Part shown: one piece after another, positions 1 through 6,291 of the stretch
Position numbering within the stretch: position 1 is the first letter of the stretch
Layout of the letters: the number at the start of each line of letters is the position of its first letter
From: Clostridia bacterium
Lineage (GTDB): Bacteria > Bacillota_A > Clostridia > Lachnospirales > Cellulosilyticaceae
Length of the DNA: 6,585 bases
Assembly (NCBI GenBank): GCA_029239935.1
Contig: JARBTY010000177.1
Coordinates: 1-6,585, forward strand
Reading direction: 5' to 3'
Notes under the pieces: generated by a model
Database searches by the model: none
Told to the model about the DNA's origin: nothing
The model's input: only the letters and a program-made list of their open reading frames with translations
Program-made: the position numbers and the translations under genes

Positions 1-1215
1 ATGATCTAAGATACTGACAATATTGGTCATATGGGCTGAAAAGGTACTGAGGCTTTGCTCAATACTTTGCTCATCCCCTAAATCTGCATAAATCCCCTCG
101 AAAACAGCCACTTCACTGCCTTCTGCAGCGGGTATCTGCAGACCCGCTGCTGCCATAAGGGCAAATAAGCCTACGGTCTTTAGCGCAACTGTCTTACCCC
201 CTGTATTGGGTCCTGTAATAAGCAGTGTTGTAAACTCCCTGCCAAGATGAATATCTATAGGGACTACCGTCTCTTTGTCTAACAGTGGGTGTCTGGCTCT
301 TTTTAGACTTAAATACCCTTTATCATTAAGCCTTGGTTCCCGGCAGTCATACTTTAAAGAAAACTCAGAACGAGCAAATATAACATCCAGCTTAATTAAA
401 GCTTCATAATTGATTTTGATAAACTCGGTGATAGCCGCAATCTCATTGGTAAGATCTATTAAGATTTTTTCGATTTCTTCCTGTTCTTTGGTCTCCAGGC
501 TCTTAAGTTCATTACTTAACTCCACAACTGCAAGGGGCTCAATGAATACTGTGGCACCTGTTGAGGACTGGTCATGGATAATCCCTTTGAACTGACTTTT
601 GTACTCAATCTTAATTGGGATGCAGTAACGGTCCCGCCTCATTGTAATAACCGCTTCCTGAAGCATATCATGGTATCTGCTGGAGTGAATAATGCCTTGA
701 AGGGCTTCTCTTATTTTGGCAGTAGCCGCCTTCATCTGCCTTCTGATTTGAAAAAGCTCATTGGTTGCGCTGTCTGCAAACTGTTCGGGTCCAATAATAC
801 ATCTGTCAATTTCTTTTTCTAAGGCTGAATAAAGAGATAGGCTGTCAAAATACCCATCCAGATAGGCATAACTCACTTCTTTTTGTCGTTCTTCTTTTTG
901 GTAGTTTTTGACCTGTCTTGAGATGCGCAGGATATCCCTGACACTCAGGATTTCGCTGCTGCTGAGAATGGCCCCTATCTCTACCCTTTTAAGAATCTGC
1001 CTGACTTCTTTGAGGTTGCTGAGGGGAATCCTGCCTTTTTTGATACTCATCGTGATGGCTTCTGCTGTTTCTTTCTGGAGCGTTTTGACGTTCTCTATGT
1101 CTGCTGACGGCAGTATGGTATCTATGACCCCTTTGCCGCCGTCTGTGAGTGCAAAGTGCTTTAATAATTCTCTGACCTTATGAAATTCTAATTTATATAA
1201 AGTTTTTTCGTTCAT
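1..1215 (-). CDS. mutS2: MutS2 family protein, N-terminal 405 residues (gene runs off the left edge)
   Basis: MutS2 is a cytosolic MutS-like ATPase. In Bacillota it lacks the mismatch-recognition domain, and it is known for modulating recombination and for acting on collided ribosomes. The frame is open from the window edge to tandem ATG codons. Visible parts, in order: an N-terminal helical core opening with LEFHKVRELL (about residues 9-18), the MutS2 hallmark HDQSSTGATVFIEP (from H214), a long helical clamp arm (about 230-290), the ARHPLL motif (307-312), Walker A GPNTGGKT (335-342), and the signature region DLGDEQSIEQSLSTFSAHM (378-396). Walker B, the rest of the clamp and the C-terminal Smr nuclease domain would lie outside the window, so their presence cannot be confirmed. 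Family members are near 780-790 residues, so about half is seen. Start chosen at 1215 because GAGG sits 7 nt upstream; the ATG at 1218 has only a 4-nt gap. No frameshift is seen. Confidence 0.96.
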   Translation of the reverse strand, partial: MNEKTLYKLEFHKVRELLKHFALTDGGKGVIDTILPSADIENVKTLQKETAEAITMSIKKGRIPLSNLKEVRQILKRVEIGAILSSSEILSVRDILRISRQVKNYQKEERQKEVSYAYLDGYFDSLSLYSALEKEIDRCIIGPEQFADSATNELFQIRRQMKAATAKIREALQGIIHSSRYHDMLQEAVITMRRDRYCIPIKIEYKSQFKGIIHDQSSTGATVFIEPLAVVELSNELKSLETKEQEEIEKILIDLTNEIAAITEFIKINYEALIKLDVIFARSEFSLKYDCREPRLNDKGYLSLKRARHPLLDKETVVPIDIHLGREFTTLLITGPNTGGKTVALKTVGLFALMAAAGLQIPAAEGSEVAVFEGIYADLGDEQSIEQSLSTFSAHMTNIVSILDH

Positions 1216-1222
1216 CATTTAA

Positions 1223-1230
1223 CCTCGCCT
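1223..1230 (-). promoter_or_regulatory. mutS2 ribosome binding site choosing between tandem ATGs
   Basis: The minus strand reads AGGCGAGG followed by TTAA and then ATGATG. The GAGG core (1226-1223) is 4 nt from the ATG at 1218 and 7 nt from the ATG at 1215. The second spacing is the usual one, so the protein probably begins MNEKTLY rather than MMNEKTLY. Confidence 0.6.
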
Positions 1231-1253
1231 GCCTATAATTTAAATCTCTATTT

Positions 1254-1282
1254 ATTATTGCACATCTTGGCTCTTTTGAAAA
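1254..1282 (-). promoter_or_regulatory. Candidate sigma-A promoter of mutS2
   Basis: On the minus strand, TTTTCA (1282-1277, 4 of 6 to the -35 consensus) is followed after 17 bp by AATAAT (1259-1254, 5 of 6 to the -10 consensus). TGC directly precedes the -10 box and so forms an extended -10 element. Initiation would fall near 1247, giving a leader of about 30 nt before the mutS2 start. It lies just downstream of the terminator of the preceding gene, as expected for an independent unit. This is a pattern call only. Confidence 0.45.
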
Positions 1283-1288
1283 TATGTA

Positions 1289-1307
1289 TAGTGTTTTTAA
1301 TACACTA
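1289..1307. repeat. Small perfect inverted repeat between terminator and mutS2 promoter
   Basis: TAGTGT (1289-1294) and ACACTA (1302-1307) form a perfect 6-bp inverted repeat around a 7-nt AT loop. It abuts the low-coordinate end of the NlpC/P60 gene terminator and lies 7 bp upstream of the candidate mutS2 -35 box. It could be a second stem of a tandem terminator, an operator, or chance in AT-rich DNA. Confidence 0.4.
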
Positions 1308-1342
1308 AAATCCTCGGATCAACTAATGTATCCAAGGATTTT
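1307..1342 (-). terminator. Rho-independent terminator of the NlpC/P60 gene
   Basis: Arms 1307-1319 and 1330-1342 form a 13-bp stem with a 10-nt loop: AAAATCCTYGGAT-type arms with A's leading in and T's leading out on the minus strand. The only imperfect position (1315 opposite 1334) is a C-A mismatch on the plus strand but a G-U wobble in minus-strand RNA, which supports use by minus-strand transcripts. The stem begins 11 nt after the TAG stop at 1354. The U-tract is short (four U's, which can also pair with the leading A's). Confidence 0.8.
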
Positions 1343-1353
1343 TGTATAGTATC

Positions 1354-2055
1354 CTACGTCTTAATAACCCGTGCACCGGCAACGTAGTTCCGCTTGTAGT
1401 AGGGGCTCGTCAGACTGCTTATCATAACACCCCTTTGGCCATCTGCATGCAAGAACCGATTGGCTCCTGCATAGATGCCCACATGGGATATATTCCCTCT
1501 GTTTTTACCCGATGTATCAAAAAACACTAGATCTCCCGGCATGAGATCTGACTTAGGTATTCTTTTGCCGTCTTTGACCTGCATATAAGATACCCTGCTG
1601 ATATCAATATCAAAGGTTTTGTAAATCTCTTTCGTAAGTCCTGAGCAGTCTACGCCCCTTTTGAGGTCATTGCCACCCCATCTATAAGGTGTCCCTATGA
1701 ACTGCTTGCCGTAATCAACAATTTCTTCTCCCAGTATTTTGCTGTAGGGCACAAGCTCTGGCCTTGCAACCTGTACGTATTGTTTATACACCCAGCCTTC
1801 TCCGCTGCCCATAGCAATCTTATACCATTCATTGTTTTGACCAATGACCTTGACGGCACTAGCATCAACTTGTTTGACAATGTTGGCATAAATATCCGGG
1901 TACTTCCTTATGTTAATATCCTGACCTACAATCTTGCCAGAAATGCCTATATAACTCGGGAAAATTTTATTAGAACTTCGATCACTTGCGTAGACCTGTA
2001 TTATAGGTAAAAAAAGCAAGCTGGCTATAAATACACATCTCCTAAAGTTTTTCAT
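1354..2055 (-). CDS. Secreted SH3b-NlpC/P60 cell-wall peptidase (233 aa)
   Basis: This is a predicted exported cysteine peptidase of the NlpC/P60 family, which cleaves peptidoglycan stem peptides (typically D-gamma-glutamyl-diamino acid bonds). Residues 1-23 are a signal peptide: basic MKNFRR, a hydrophobic core, then VYA as a type I signal peptidase site. Residues about 38-96 form a bacterial SH3 domain (DINIRKYPD, EWYKIAMGSGEGWVY) that would bind the wall. Residues about 108-233 are the catalytic domain: Cys137 in VDCSG, His191 in SHVGIYAG and His203 in FLHADG complete the expected Cys-His-His set, and PYRWGG (123-128) and MPGDLVFF (172-179) are also typical. All key residues are present, so it should be active. 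AGGAGG lies 5 nt before the ATG, making the start secure. A strong terminator follows. The exact bond cleaved and the physiological role (vegetative wall turnover, or sporulation or germination) are not shown by the sequence. Confidence 0.93.
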   Translation of the reverse strand: MKNFRRCVFIASLLFLPIIQVYASDRSSNKIFPSYIGISGKIVGQDINIRKYPDIYANIVKQVDASAVKVIGQNNEWYKIAMGSGEGWVYKQYVQVARPELVPYSKILGEEIVDYGKQFIGTPYRWGGNDLKRGVDCSGLTKEIYKTFDIDISRVSYMQVKDGKRIPKSDLMPGDLVFFDTSGKNRGNISHVGIYAGANRFLHADGQRGVMISSLTSPYYKRNYVAGARVIKT

Positions 2056-2139
2056 CTTTTCCTCCTAAAATGTACATTAAATTTATAATTACAGTTTTAA
2101 AATTTATCCATAAAAAGGGACTTGAGTTGAATCATTTTA

Positions 2140-2169
2140 TATTATGGAAAATTTTTTAAATAATTATAC
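2140..2169 (-). promoter_or_regulatory. Candidate sigma-G-type (forespore) promoter of the NlpC/P60 gene
   Basis: The minus strand carries GTATA (2169-2165), an 18-nt spacer, then CATAATA (2146-2140). This fits the B. subtilis sigma-G consensus as I recall it (GHATR, about 18 nt, CATWHTA). Initiation near 2133 would give a leader of about 78 nt. The same stretch also holds a TATAAT hexamer (2168-2163) that could serve sigma-A, but its 17-bp-spaced -35 partner (TAAAAA) is poor. The DNA is extremely AT-rich, and I compared more than one sigma pattern, so a chance match is possible. Confidence 0.35.
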
Positions 2170-2192
2170 ATTTTAGACGGAACTATTTTTAT

Positions 2193-2681
2193 TTACCACT
2201 GATAATGATGGAGTTCTCCCTCTGTTTTGAGGCTTAAAAAGTCATTTTGCCTCAAGGCTTCATATAAAACAATAGCAACCGAATTGGATAGGTTGAGGGA
2301 TCTGGCATCCTTTACCATAGGGACTCTTATGGCTGTTTGCTTATACTTTAAAAGAATTTCTTCCGGAATACCTGCTGTTTCTTTGCCAAACATGATGTAG
2401 GCATCTTCTTCATAGGTAACCTCTGTATAGGTTTGTCTGGACTTTGTGGTGGCCATATAAAGTTTAGGAAAATCATTTTTCTCTAAAAATTCTTCAAAGT
2501 TTTTATAAGTGGCCACATCGACTAGGTGCCAATAATCCAGCCCTGCCCGTTTGATGGTTTTGTCATCTATTGAAAAGCCTAGGGGTTCTATCAGATGGAG
2601 TTTGGCCCCAGTAGCTGCACAAGTTCTTGCTATATTTCCTGTATTTTGCGGGATTTCTGGTTCATGTAAAACAATATGCAT
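2193..2681 (-). CDS. trmL: tRNA (cytidine/uridine-34 2'-O)-methyltransferase TrmL, SPOUT family (162 aa)
   Basis: TrmL (YibK, CspR) transfers a methyl group from S-adenosylmethionine to the ribose 2'-OH of wobble nucleotide 34 in particular leucine tRNAs; it acts in the cytosol as a homodimer. The sequence shows the whole small SPOUT domain with no extra RNA-binding domain: PEIPQNTGNIARTCAATG (8-25), LHLIEPLGF (28-36), KRAGLDYW (44-51), and the knot-forming SAM-site motifs MFGKETAGIPEE (97-108) and RSLNLSNSVAIVLYEALRQ (127-145). The length is normal for the family. The start is 6 bp beyond the topB stop, and its AAGGAG is formed by the last topB codons with a 9-nt spacer, so the two are almost certainly co-transcribed and probably translationally coupled. 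No hairpin terminator follows the stop at 2193. Identification is strong. Confidence 0.95.
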   Translation of the reverse strand: MHIVLHEPEIPQNTGNIARTCAATGAKLHLIEPLGFSIDDKTIKRAGLDYWHLVDVATYKNFEEFLEKNDFPKLYMATTKSRQTYTEVTYEEDAYIMFGKETAGIPEEILLKYKQTAIRVPMVKDARSLNLSNSVAIVLYEALRQNDFLSLKTEGELHHYQW

Positions 2682-2687
2682 GCTTTC

Positions 2688-4874
2688 TTACTCCTTGTCT
2701 TTGTTTAATTTTTTGAAGGCTTCTGCAAAAGCAAAATTATTCACTTCTTCATTTTCTTTCTCTAACTTTTTAAGGTATTTGCCGACATCTTTTTTATTCA
2801 GCTTTTCACCACTGCTTCTGTACTGCTTGTTATAGGCTGATACCTTTTGTCTGAAAGTGCAGGTGGTGCAGATGTAAATTGCCCCTTCCCCTTCCCCGCG
2901 CATCTCTATTTTCTTGTGACACTGCGGACATCTCACATTGGTGACTTTACTGATAGCTTCTTTATAACCGCAGCTTCTGTCCTGACAGATATACATTGTG
3001 CCGTGTTTGCCTTTTACCTCTAACATAAATTTGGAACAGTTCGGGCATCTTTTGCCGGTCAGATTATCGTGGACATACTTTTCGCCGCTGGCCTTGACTG
3101 CTTTGACCAAATCGCTGCTATATACCCTTATTTTCTCTAAAAATTCACGGGAATTTTGTCTGCCGCTGCTGATCTCCTCTAGGGTTTTTTCCCATTTGGC
3201 TGTAAGCAGCGGAGATTTTAAATCTGATGGAACCAGTTCAACAAGCTGCTTGCCTTTTGAAGTGGGCACAATCTCTTTACCATTTTTTTCAATATAAAAC
3301 ATATTGTAGAGCTTTTCAATAATATCTGCCCTTGTTGCAACGGTGCCTATGCCCCCTGTATCCCCTAAGGTTTTGGCGGATTCTTTATCCACTGTCACAT
3401 ATTGATGGGGTTTTTCCATGGCGGATAACAGCGTAGCCTCATTAAACCTTGCCGGAGGCTTGGTCATGAGTTTATTTTTGAGTACGGCATTGATTTTAAG
3501 CTTATCGCCTTTTTTTAAAGCAGGCAGCTCCTGTTCCTTGTCTTCTGATGCGCCCTCTTCATCCATTTCTCTGTCATAAAGGGCTTTAAAACCTTTTGAA
3601 GTGATATGTCTGCCTTTTGCATTAAAAACTTCTCCGCCGATATCTACCTGCACAGTGGTCGCCGTATACTCAAAAGGAGGCAGCATCACACTTAAGAACC
3701 TTTTAATCACCAAATCATAGATTTTTCTTTCATCCGCATTGAGATTAGCAATTCTTGGGGTCTCCTCTGTGGGGATAATCGCATGATGGTCTGATACCTT
3801 GCTGTTATCTACAAAACTCTTATTGGGTTTGATTCCTTTATTTAAAATCTCTAGAGCAGCACTTCTGTAGCCGCCTATTGCAATACTTTTTAGTCTATCC
3901 TTTAAGGTAGGTACGATGTCTTCTGAAATATACCTTGAATCCGTTCTGGGGTAAGTGAGTACTTTATGACTTTCATAAAGCCTCTGCATAACAGAAAGGG
4001 TTTCTTTTGGACTAAACCCAAATAATTTGTTGGCGTCCCTCTGGAGCTCTGTCAGGTCATAGAGTGCCGGAGAATACTGCTTTTTAGGACTTGCAGTAAC
4101 GTCTGTCACTTTGCCTTCTTTGCCCTCTGTTTTTTTGACCAGCTGATCTGCTATTTTTTCATCAAACAATCTTTTATTATCTTTACTGACATAGTTTAAA
4201 TGGAACCCTTGGCATTTGGCTGTAATCGTATAATAGGGCTGAGGGACAAATGCTCTGATTTCTTCTTCTCTTTTGGCAATCATCGCGAGAGTCGCTGACT
4301 GTACACGCCCTGCTGAAAGCTGTGCGTTGTATTTGCAGGTAAGGGCTCTGGTGACATTGAGTCCTACCAGCCAGTCTCCCTCTGCCCGGCAGACAGCCGC
4401 TTGATACAGCCGTTCATAACTGCTGCCTGGTTTGAGATTTTTAAAGCCCTCTAAAATCGCTTTATCCGTTACAGAAGAAATCCAAAGTCGTTTAATCGGT
4501 TTTTTACAATGGGCTTTTTGGAGAATCCATCTTGCTACCAGTTCCCCTTCTCTTCCTGCATCTGTCGCAATGATGATTTCTGTAATGTCTTTTCTATTTA
4601 ATAAATCTTTGATGACACGGTACTGTTTGCTGCCTTCTTTAAGTACAACCAGTTTCATTTCCTTAGGCAGCATGGGTAAAGTCTCCATGCTCCAAACCTT
4701 ATATTTATCATCATAAGCTTCTGGGTCTGCAAGTCCGACTAAATGTCCTAACGCCCACGTTACGACATAGTCATTGCCTTCTATATACCCACCATTGGCT
4801 TTTTGACACTTTAATACCCGTGCAATATCTTTTCCTACACTGGGTTTTTCTGCAAGCACTAATTTTTTTGACAT
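2688..4874 (-). CDS. topB: DNA topoisomerase III, type IA (728 aa)
   Basis: TopB is a cytosolic type IA enzyme that cuts one DNA strand through a 5'-phosphotyrosine, passes another strand, and resolves replication and recombination intermediates. Domains in order: TOPRIM (about 3-135) with the conserved Glu9 in LAEKPSVGKD and acidic motif DAGREGE (105-111); the toroidal core, with LSAGRVQSATL (186-196); the catalytic Tyr308 in LTYPRTDSRY; then DTGGIGTVATRADII (505-519). The C-terminus carries two four-cysteine zinc ribbons (C610, C613, C630, C635 and C649, C652, C669, C672), followed by a lysine/glutamate-rich tail. The length matches the Bacillus-type enzyme of about 730 residues. The third TOPRIM position is Gly107 instead of the usual Asp. 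AAAGGAA lies 6 nt before the ATG. A near-consensus promoter sits just upstream and trmL follows 6 bp downstream, giving a topB-trmL operon. Confidence 0.97.
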   Translation of the reverse strand: MSKKLVLAEKPSVGKDIARVLKCQKANGGYIEGNDYVVTWALGHLVGLADPEAYDDKYKVWSMETLPMLPKEMKLVVLKEGSKQYRVIKDLLNRKDITEIIIATDAGREGELVARWILQKAHCKKPIKRLWISSVTDKAILEGFKNLKPGSSYERLYQAAVCRAEGDWLVGLNVTRALTCKYNAQLSAGRVQSATLAMIAKREEEIRAFVPQPYYTITAKCQGFHLNYVSKDNKRLFDEKIADQLVKKTEGKEGKVTDVTASPKKQYSPALYDLTELQRDANKLFGFSPKETLSVMQRLYESHKVLTYPRTDSRYISEDIVPTLKDRLKSIAIGGYRSAALEILNKGIKPNKSFVDNSKVSDHHAIIPTEETPRIANLNADERKIYDLVIKRFLSVMLPPFEYTATTVQVDIGGEVFNAKGRHITSKGFKALYDREMDEEGASEDKEQELPALKKGDKLKINAVLKNKLMTKPPARFNEATLLSAMEKPHQYVTVDKESAKTLGDTGGIGTVATRADIIEKLYNMFYIEKNGKEIVPTSKGKQLVELVPSDLKSPLLTAKWEKTLEEISSGRQNSREFLEKIRVYSSDLVKAVKASGEKYVHDNLTGKRCPNCSKFMLEVKGKHGTMYICQDRSCGYKEAISKVTNVRCPQCHKKIEMRGEGEGAIYICTTCTFRQKVSAYNKQYRSSGEKLNKKDVGKYLKKLEKENEEVNNFAFAEAFKKLNKDKE
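2691..2696 (-). promoter_or_regulatory. trmL Shine-Dalgarno embedded in the topB 3' end
   Basis: AAGGAG on the minus strand encodes the last two residues of TopB (Lys-Glu) and lies 9 nt before the trmL ATG, with the topB TAA between. Ribosomes ending topB are positioned to start trmL, which fixes the trmL start and points to coupling. Confidence 0.75.
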
Positions 4875-4919
4875 GATTGATTCCTTTCTTGATGCAATAT
4901 CTTCATTGACCTATTACCT

Positions 4920-4948
4920 ATCATAAGCCGACTGCTTCTATAAGTCAA
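4920..4948 (-). promoter_or_regulatory. sigma-A promoter of the topB-trmL operon
   Basis: On the minus strand, TTGACT (4948-4943, 5 of 6 to TTGACA) is followed by an optimal 17-bp spacer and TATGAT (4925-4920, 5 of 6 to TATAAT). Initiation would fall near 4913, about 38 nt before the topB ATG. It lies between the asparaginase terminator and topB, where a promoter is needed. This is the best promoter match in the window. Confidence 0.75.
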
Positions 4949-4959
4949 ACGGCAGCTGT

Positions 4960-4994
4960 AAAAAGGGATACCTTCACCTTGTGAAGTACCCCCC
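4960..4994 (-). terminator. Rho-independent terminator of the asparaginase gene
   Basis: In minus-strand RNA the arm from 4992 to 4981 pairs with 4977 to 4965 around a 3-nt loop: 12 base pairs with one bulged base (4971), followed directly by five U's (4964-4960). The A-C mismatch at 4968/4989 on the plus strand becomes a U-G wobble on the minus strand, so the transcribed strand is clear. The stem starts within about 7 nt of the TAA stop at 4999. Confidence 0.88.
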
Positions 4995-4998
4995 ATTT

Positions 4999-5991
4999 TT
5001 ATAGTATATAGTCTTCTTCTCTAAACAATGCTTTGATGGTTTCTATATCTCTCGTTTTGCCCAAAGCTAACATCAGTTTGATTCTGGCTTTAGGGCCCCT
5101 CATTTCTCCGCCCATGATAACGCCTAAATCTGACAGTTCCTTGCCGCCCCCTGTATAGCCGTAGCTTTCAAACACTCTGCCTGAGCTGCACCTGGATACC
5201 ACTACAACAACAACCCCTTTGGCAAGCGCATACTTGACCCCTTCCAGCATCGGCAGCGGAATATTGCCCCTTCCCATGGCCTCTATGACGATACCGTTAG
5301 CCCCTGAGTCAACAGAGCTTCTGATAAAGCGGTCATCCATATCCAGTACCGCTTTGATAAGGTCTACCTTGCGCTCCACATGGTCAGTATCGATATGCTG
5401 CTTGTAAGCCAGATTTCTATAGAGCATCAGGTCATTGGCATCCACAACGCCTAATGGACCGTAAGGGGACTGAAAGGTATTAAGAGACAAGGTATTGGTC
5501 TTAGTCACTTCAGAGGCTAAATTCACTTCATTGTTAAGCACAACCAGCACCCCTTTGTTTTGGGCCTTTTTAGAAAGCACCACGCAGACTGCTGCTGCCA
5601 GATTACTGGAGCCGTCATACCCGAGCTCCGAACTGCTTCTCATGGCGCCTACAACAACGATAGGTTTTGTATGGTTGATGGTTAGATCAAGGAAATAAGC
5701 GGTTTCTTCTAATGTATCTGTACCGTGGGTTACAATCACCCCTGAGATGCCTTCACGGTTAAGTCTGTCTTTAATCAGCTCTTTGAGTTCAATCAGCCTA
5801 TCCACTGTCATATGAGGGCCCGGCAGTTCACAAAAATTAACCACTTCTATATCTGCCATCTTATCAATGTTAAAGACCATGGATAAAATCTGCTCTCCGG
5901 ACAAGGTAGGCATAGCAGCTCCAACCTTATCATCTACAGTCATTGAAATGGTTCCCCCAGTAAAAATAATACACACCTTTGGTTTACTCAT
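4999..5991 (-). CDS. Cytosolic L-asparaginase family protein (330 aa)
   Basis: This enzyme is predicted to hydrolyse L-asparagine to aspartate and ammonia. It belongs to the bacterial asparaginase/glutaminase family with an N-terminal catalytic domain and a smaller C-terminal domain. Visible active-site parts are the nucleophile Thr14 in FTGGTIS, the second catalytic group Thr91-Asp92 in THGTDTLEET, and Lys164 in SEVTKTNTLS. Other conserved blocks are KPIVVVGAMR (109-118), YDGSSNLAAA (125-134), VLVVLNNEV (148-156) and IVIEAMGRGN (about 234-243). There is no signal peptide, so it should be cytosolic, although its motifs resemble periplasmic type II enzymes (AnsB/AnsZ) more than classical AnsA; I therefore give no symbol. 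The lid tyrosine expected after the first threonine is absent (residues 15-35 contain none). AAGGAG lies 5 nt before the ATG. A terminator follows. The DUF1653 gene lies 72 bp upstream with no terminator between, so read-through is possible. Glutaminase side activity cannot be judged. Confidence 0.92.
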   Translation of the reverse strand: MSKPKVCIIFTGGTISMTVDDKVGAAMPTLSGEQILSMVFNIDKMADIEVVNFCELPGPHMTVDRLIELKELIKDRLNREGISGVIVTHGTDTLEETAYFLDLTINHTKPIVVVGAMRSSSELGYDGSSNLAAAVCVVLSKKAQNKGVLVVLNNEVNLASEVTKTNTLSLNTFQSPYGPLGVVDANDLMLYRNLAYKQHIDTDHVERKVDLIKAVLDMDDRFIRSSVDSGANGIVIEAMGRGNIPLPMLEGVKYALAKGVVVVVVSRCSSGRVFESYGYTGGGKELSDLGVIMGGEMRGPKARIKLMLALGKTRDIETIKALFREEDYIL

Positions 5992-6027
5992 AAGCTCTCC
6001 TTATTTCATCAAATGATTTCTTTCTCT

Positions 6028-6056
6028 ATCGTATACCTTGTCTGTTTACAAATCAA
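6028..6056 (-). promoter_or_regulatory. Possible promoter of the asparaginase gene
   Basis: The minus strand has TTGATT (6056-6051, 4 of 6) with a 17-bp spacer to TACGAT (6033-6028, 4 of 6), in the 72-bp gap between the DUF1653 stop and the asparaginase start. The boxes are weak, so the gene may instead be read from the upstream DUF1653 promoter. Confidence 0.3.
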
Positions 6057-6063
6057 TAACCAA

Positions 6064-6279
6064 TTACTCTATTTTTTCAAACCTTCTAAAGGTCTTGCCA
6101 TCCCTTGTAATCATCTCCTGCCACATGCTGGCCGGTCTTACCCAGATGCCCATTTCTCCATACAGGGCGCGGTAAACAACCATGTCTTCTAAGGTTTCAC
6201 TATGTTTGGCCAGAGCGATCACCTCGTATTCATTTCCTTTGAAATGACGGTATTTTCCTAATACGATTTTTTCATTCAT
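6064..6279 (-). CDS. DUF1653 domain-containing protein (71 aa), function unknown
   Basis: This is a small soluble protein whose whole length is one DUF1653 domain; the family is widespread in bacteria and has no established function that I know of. Recognisable family features are GKYRHFKGNEYEV near the N-terminus, AKHSETLEDMVVYRALYG in the middle, and IWVRPASMW followed by a terminal RRFEKI. There is no signal peptide, membrane segment or cysteine pair. The frame is open to an ATG at 6315 (83 aa), but that codon sits at or above the predicted transcription start and its first residues merely translate the Shine-Dalgarno. I therefore prefer the ATG at 6279 (MNEKIVLGKY), with AAGGAG 12 nt and the trailing AGG 9 nt upstream. 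The ATG at 6288 (74 aa) is possible but has only 3 nt after AAGGAG. The asparaginase gene follows in the same direction without a terminator. Confidence 0.85.
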   Translation of the reverse strand: MNEKIVLGKYRHFKGNEYEVIALAKHSETLEDMVVYRALYGEMGIWVRPASMWQEMITRDGKTFRRFEKIE

Positions 6280-6291
6280 AGGGTTCATCCT

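Noticed and set aside
410..1183. Three plus-strand frames (410-595, 574-822, 908-1183) opposite mutS2
   Set aside because: They are antisense to a continuous, motif-rich MutS2 frame, overlap each other, have low-complexity Ser/Leu-rich products and no recognisable domain.
1342..2010. Plus-strand frames at 1342-1530 and 1780-2010 and a minus-strand frame at 1695-1889 over the NlpC/P60 gene
   Set aside because: All are shadows of the SH3b-NlpC/P60 frame, which has a signal peptide, full catalytic set, strong ribosome binding site and terminator.
2073..2147. Inverted repeats in the NlpC/P60 leader (TAAATTT/AAATTTA and CCATAA with TTATGG)
   Set aside because: The arms are short and nearly all A/T, or separated by a loop of 28 nt; expected by chance in such AT-rich DNA.
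2551..4716. Plus-strand frames at 2551-2835, 2998-3297 and 4432-4716
   Set aside because: They lie antisense to topB/trmL, have no domain content, and would need plus-strand promoters that I do not see.
4859..4906. Fifteen-codon leader frame (ATG at 4906) overlapping the topB start on the minus strand
   Set aside because: Only a weak AGG three bases before the ATG, no regulatory hairpin set or codon run that would suggest attenuation; short frames like this are common by chance.
4926..4953. Imperfect inverted repeat around the topB promoter (GCCG..GACT with AGTCGGC)
   Set aside because: It needs a multi-base bulge to pair and mostly reflects the promoter sequence itself; too weak to call an operator.
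5219..5698. Plus-strand frames at 5219-5407 and 5495-5698
   Set aside because: They are antisense shadows of the asparaginase gene with no independent support.
6008..6017. ATCAAATGAT short inverted repeat before the asparaginase gene
   Set aside because: Four-base arms with a two-base loop are too short to support an operator call.
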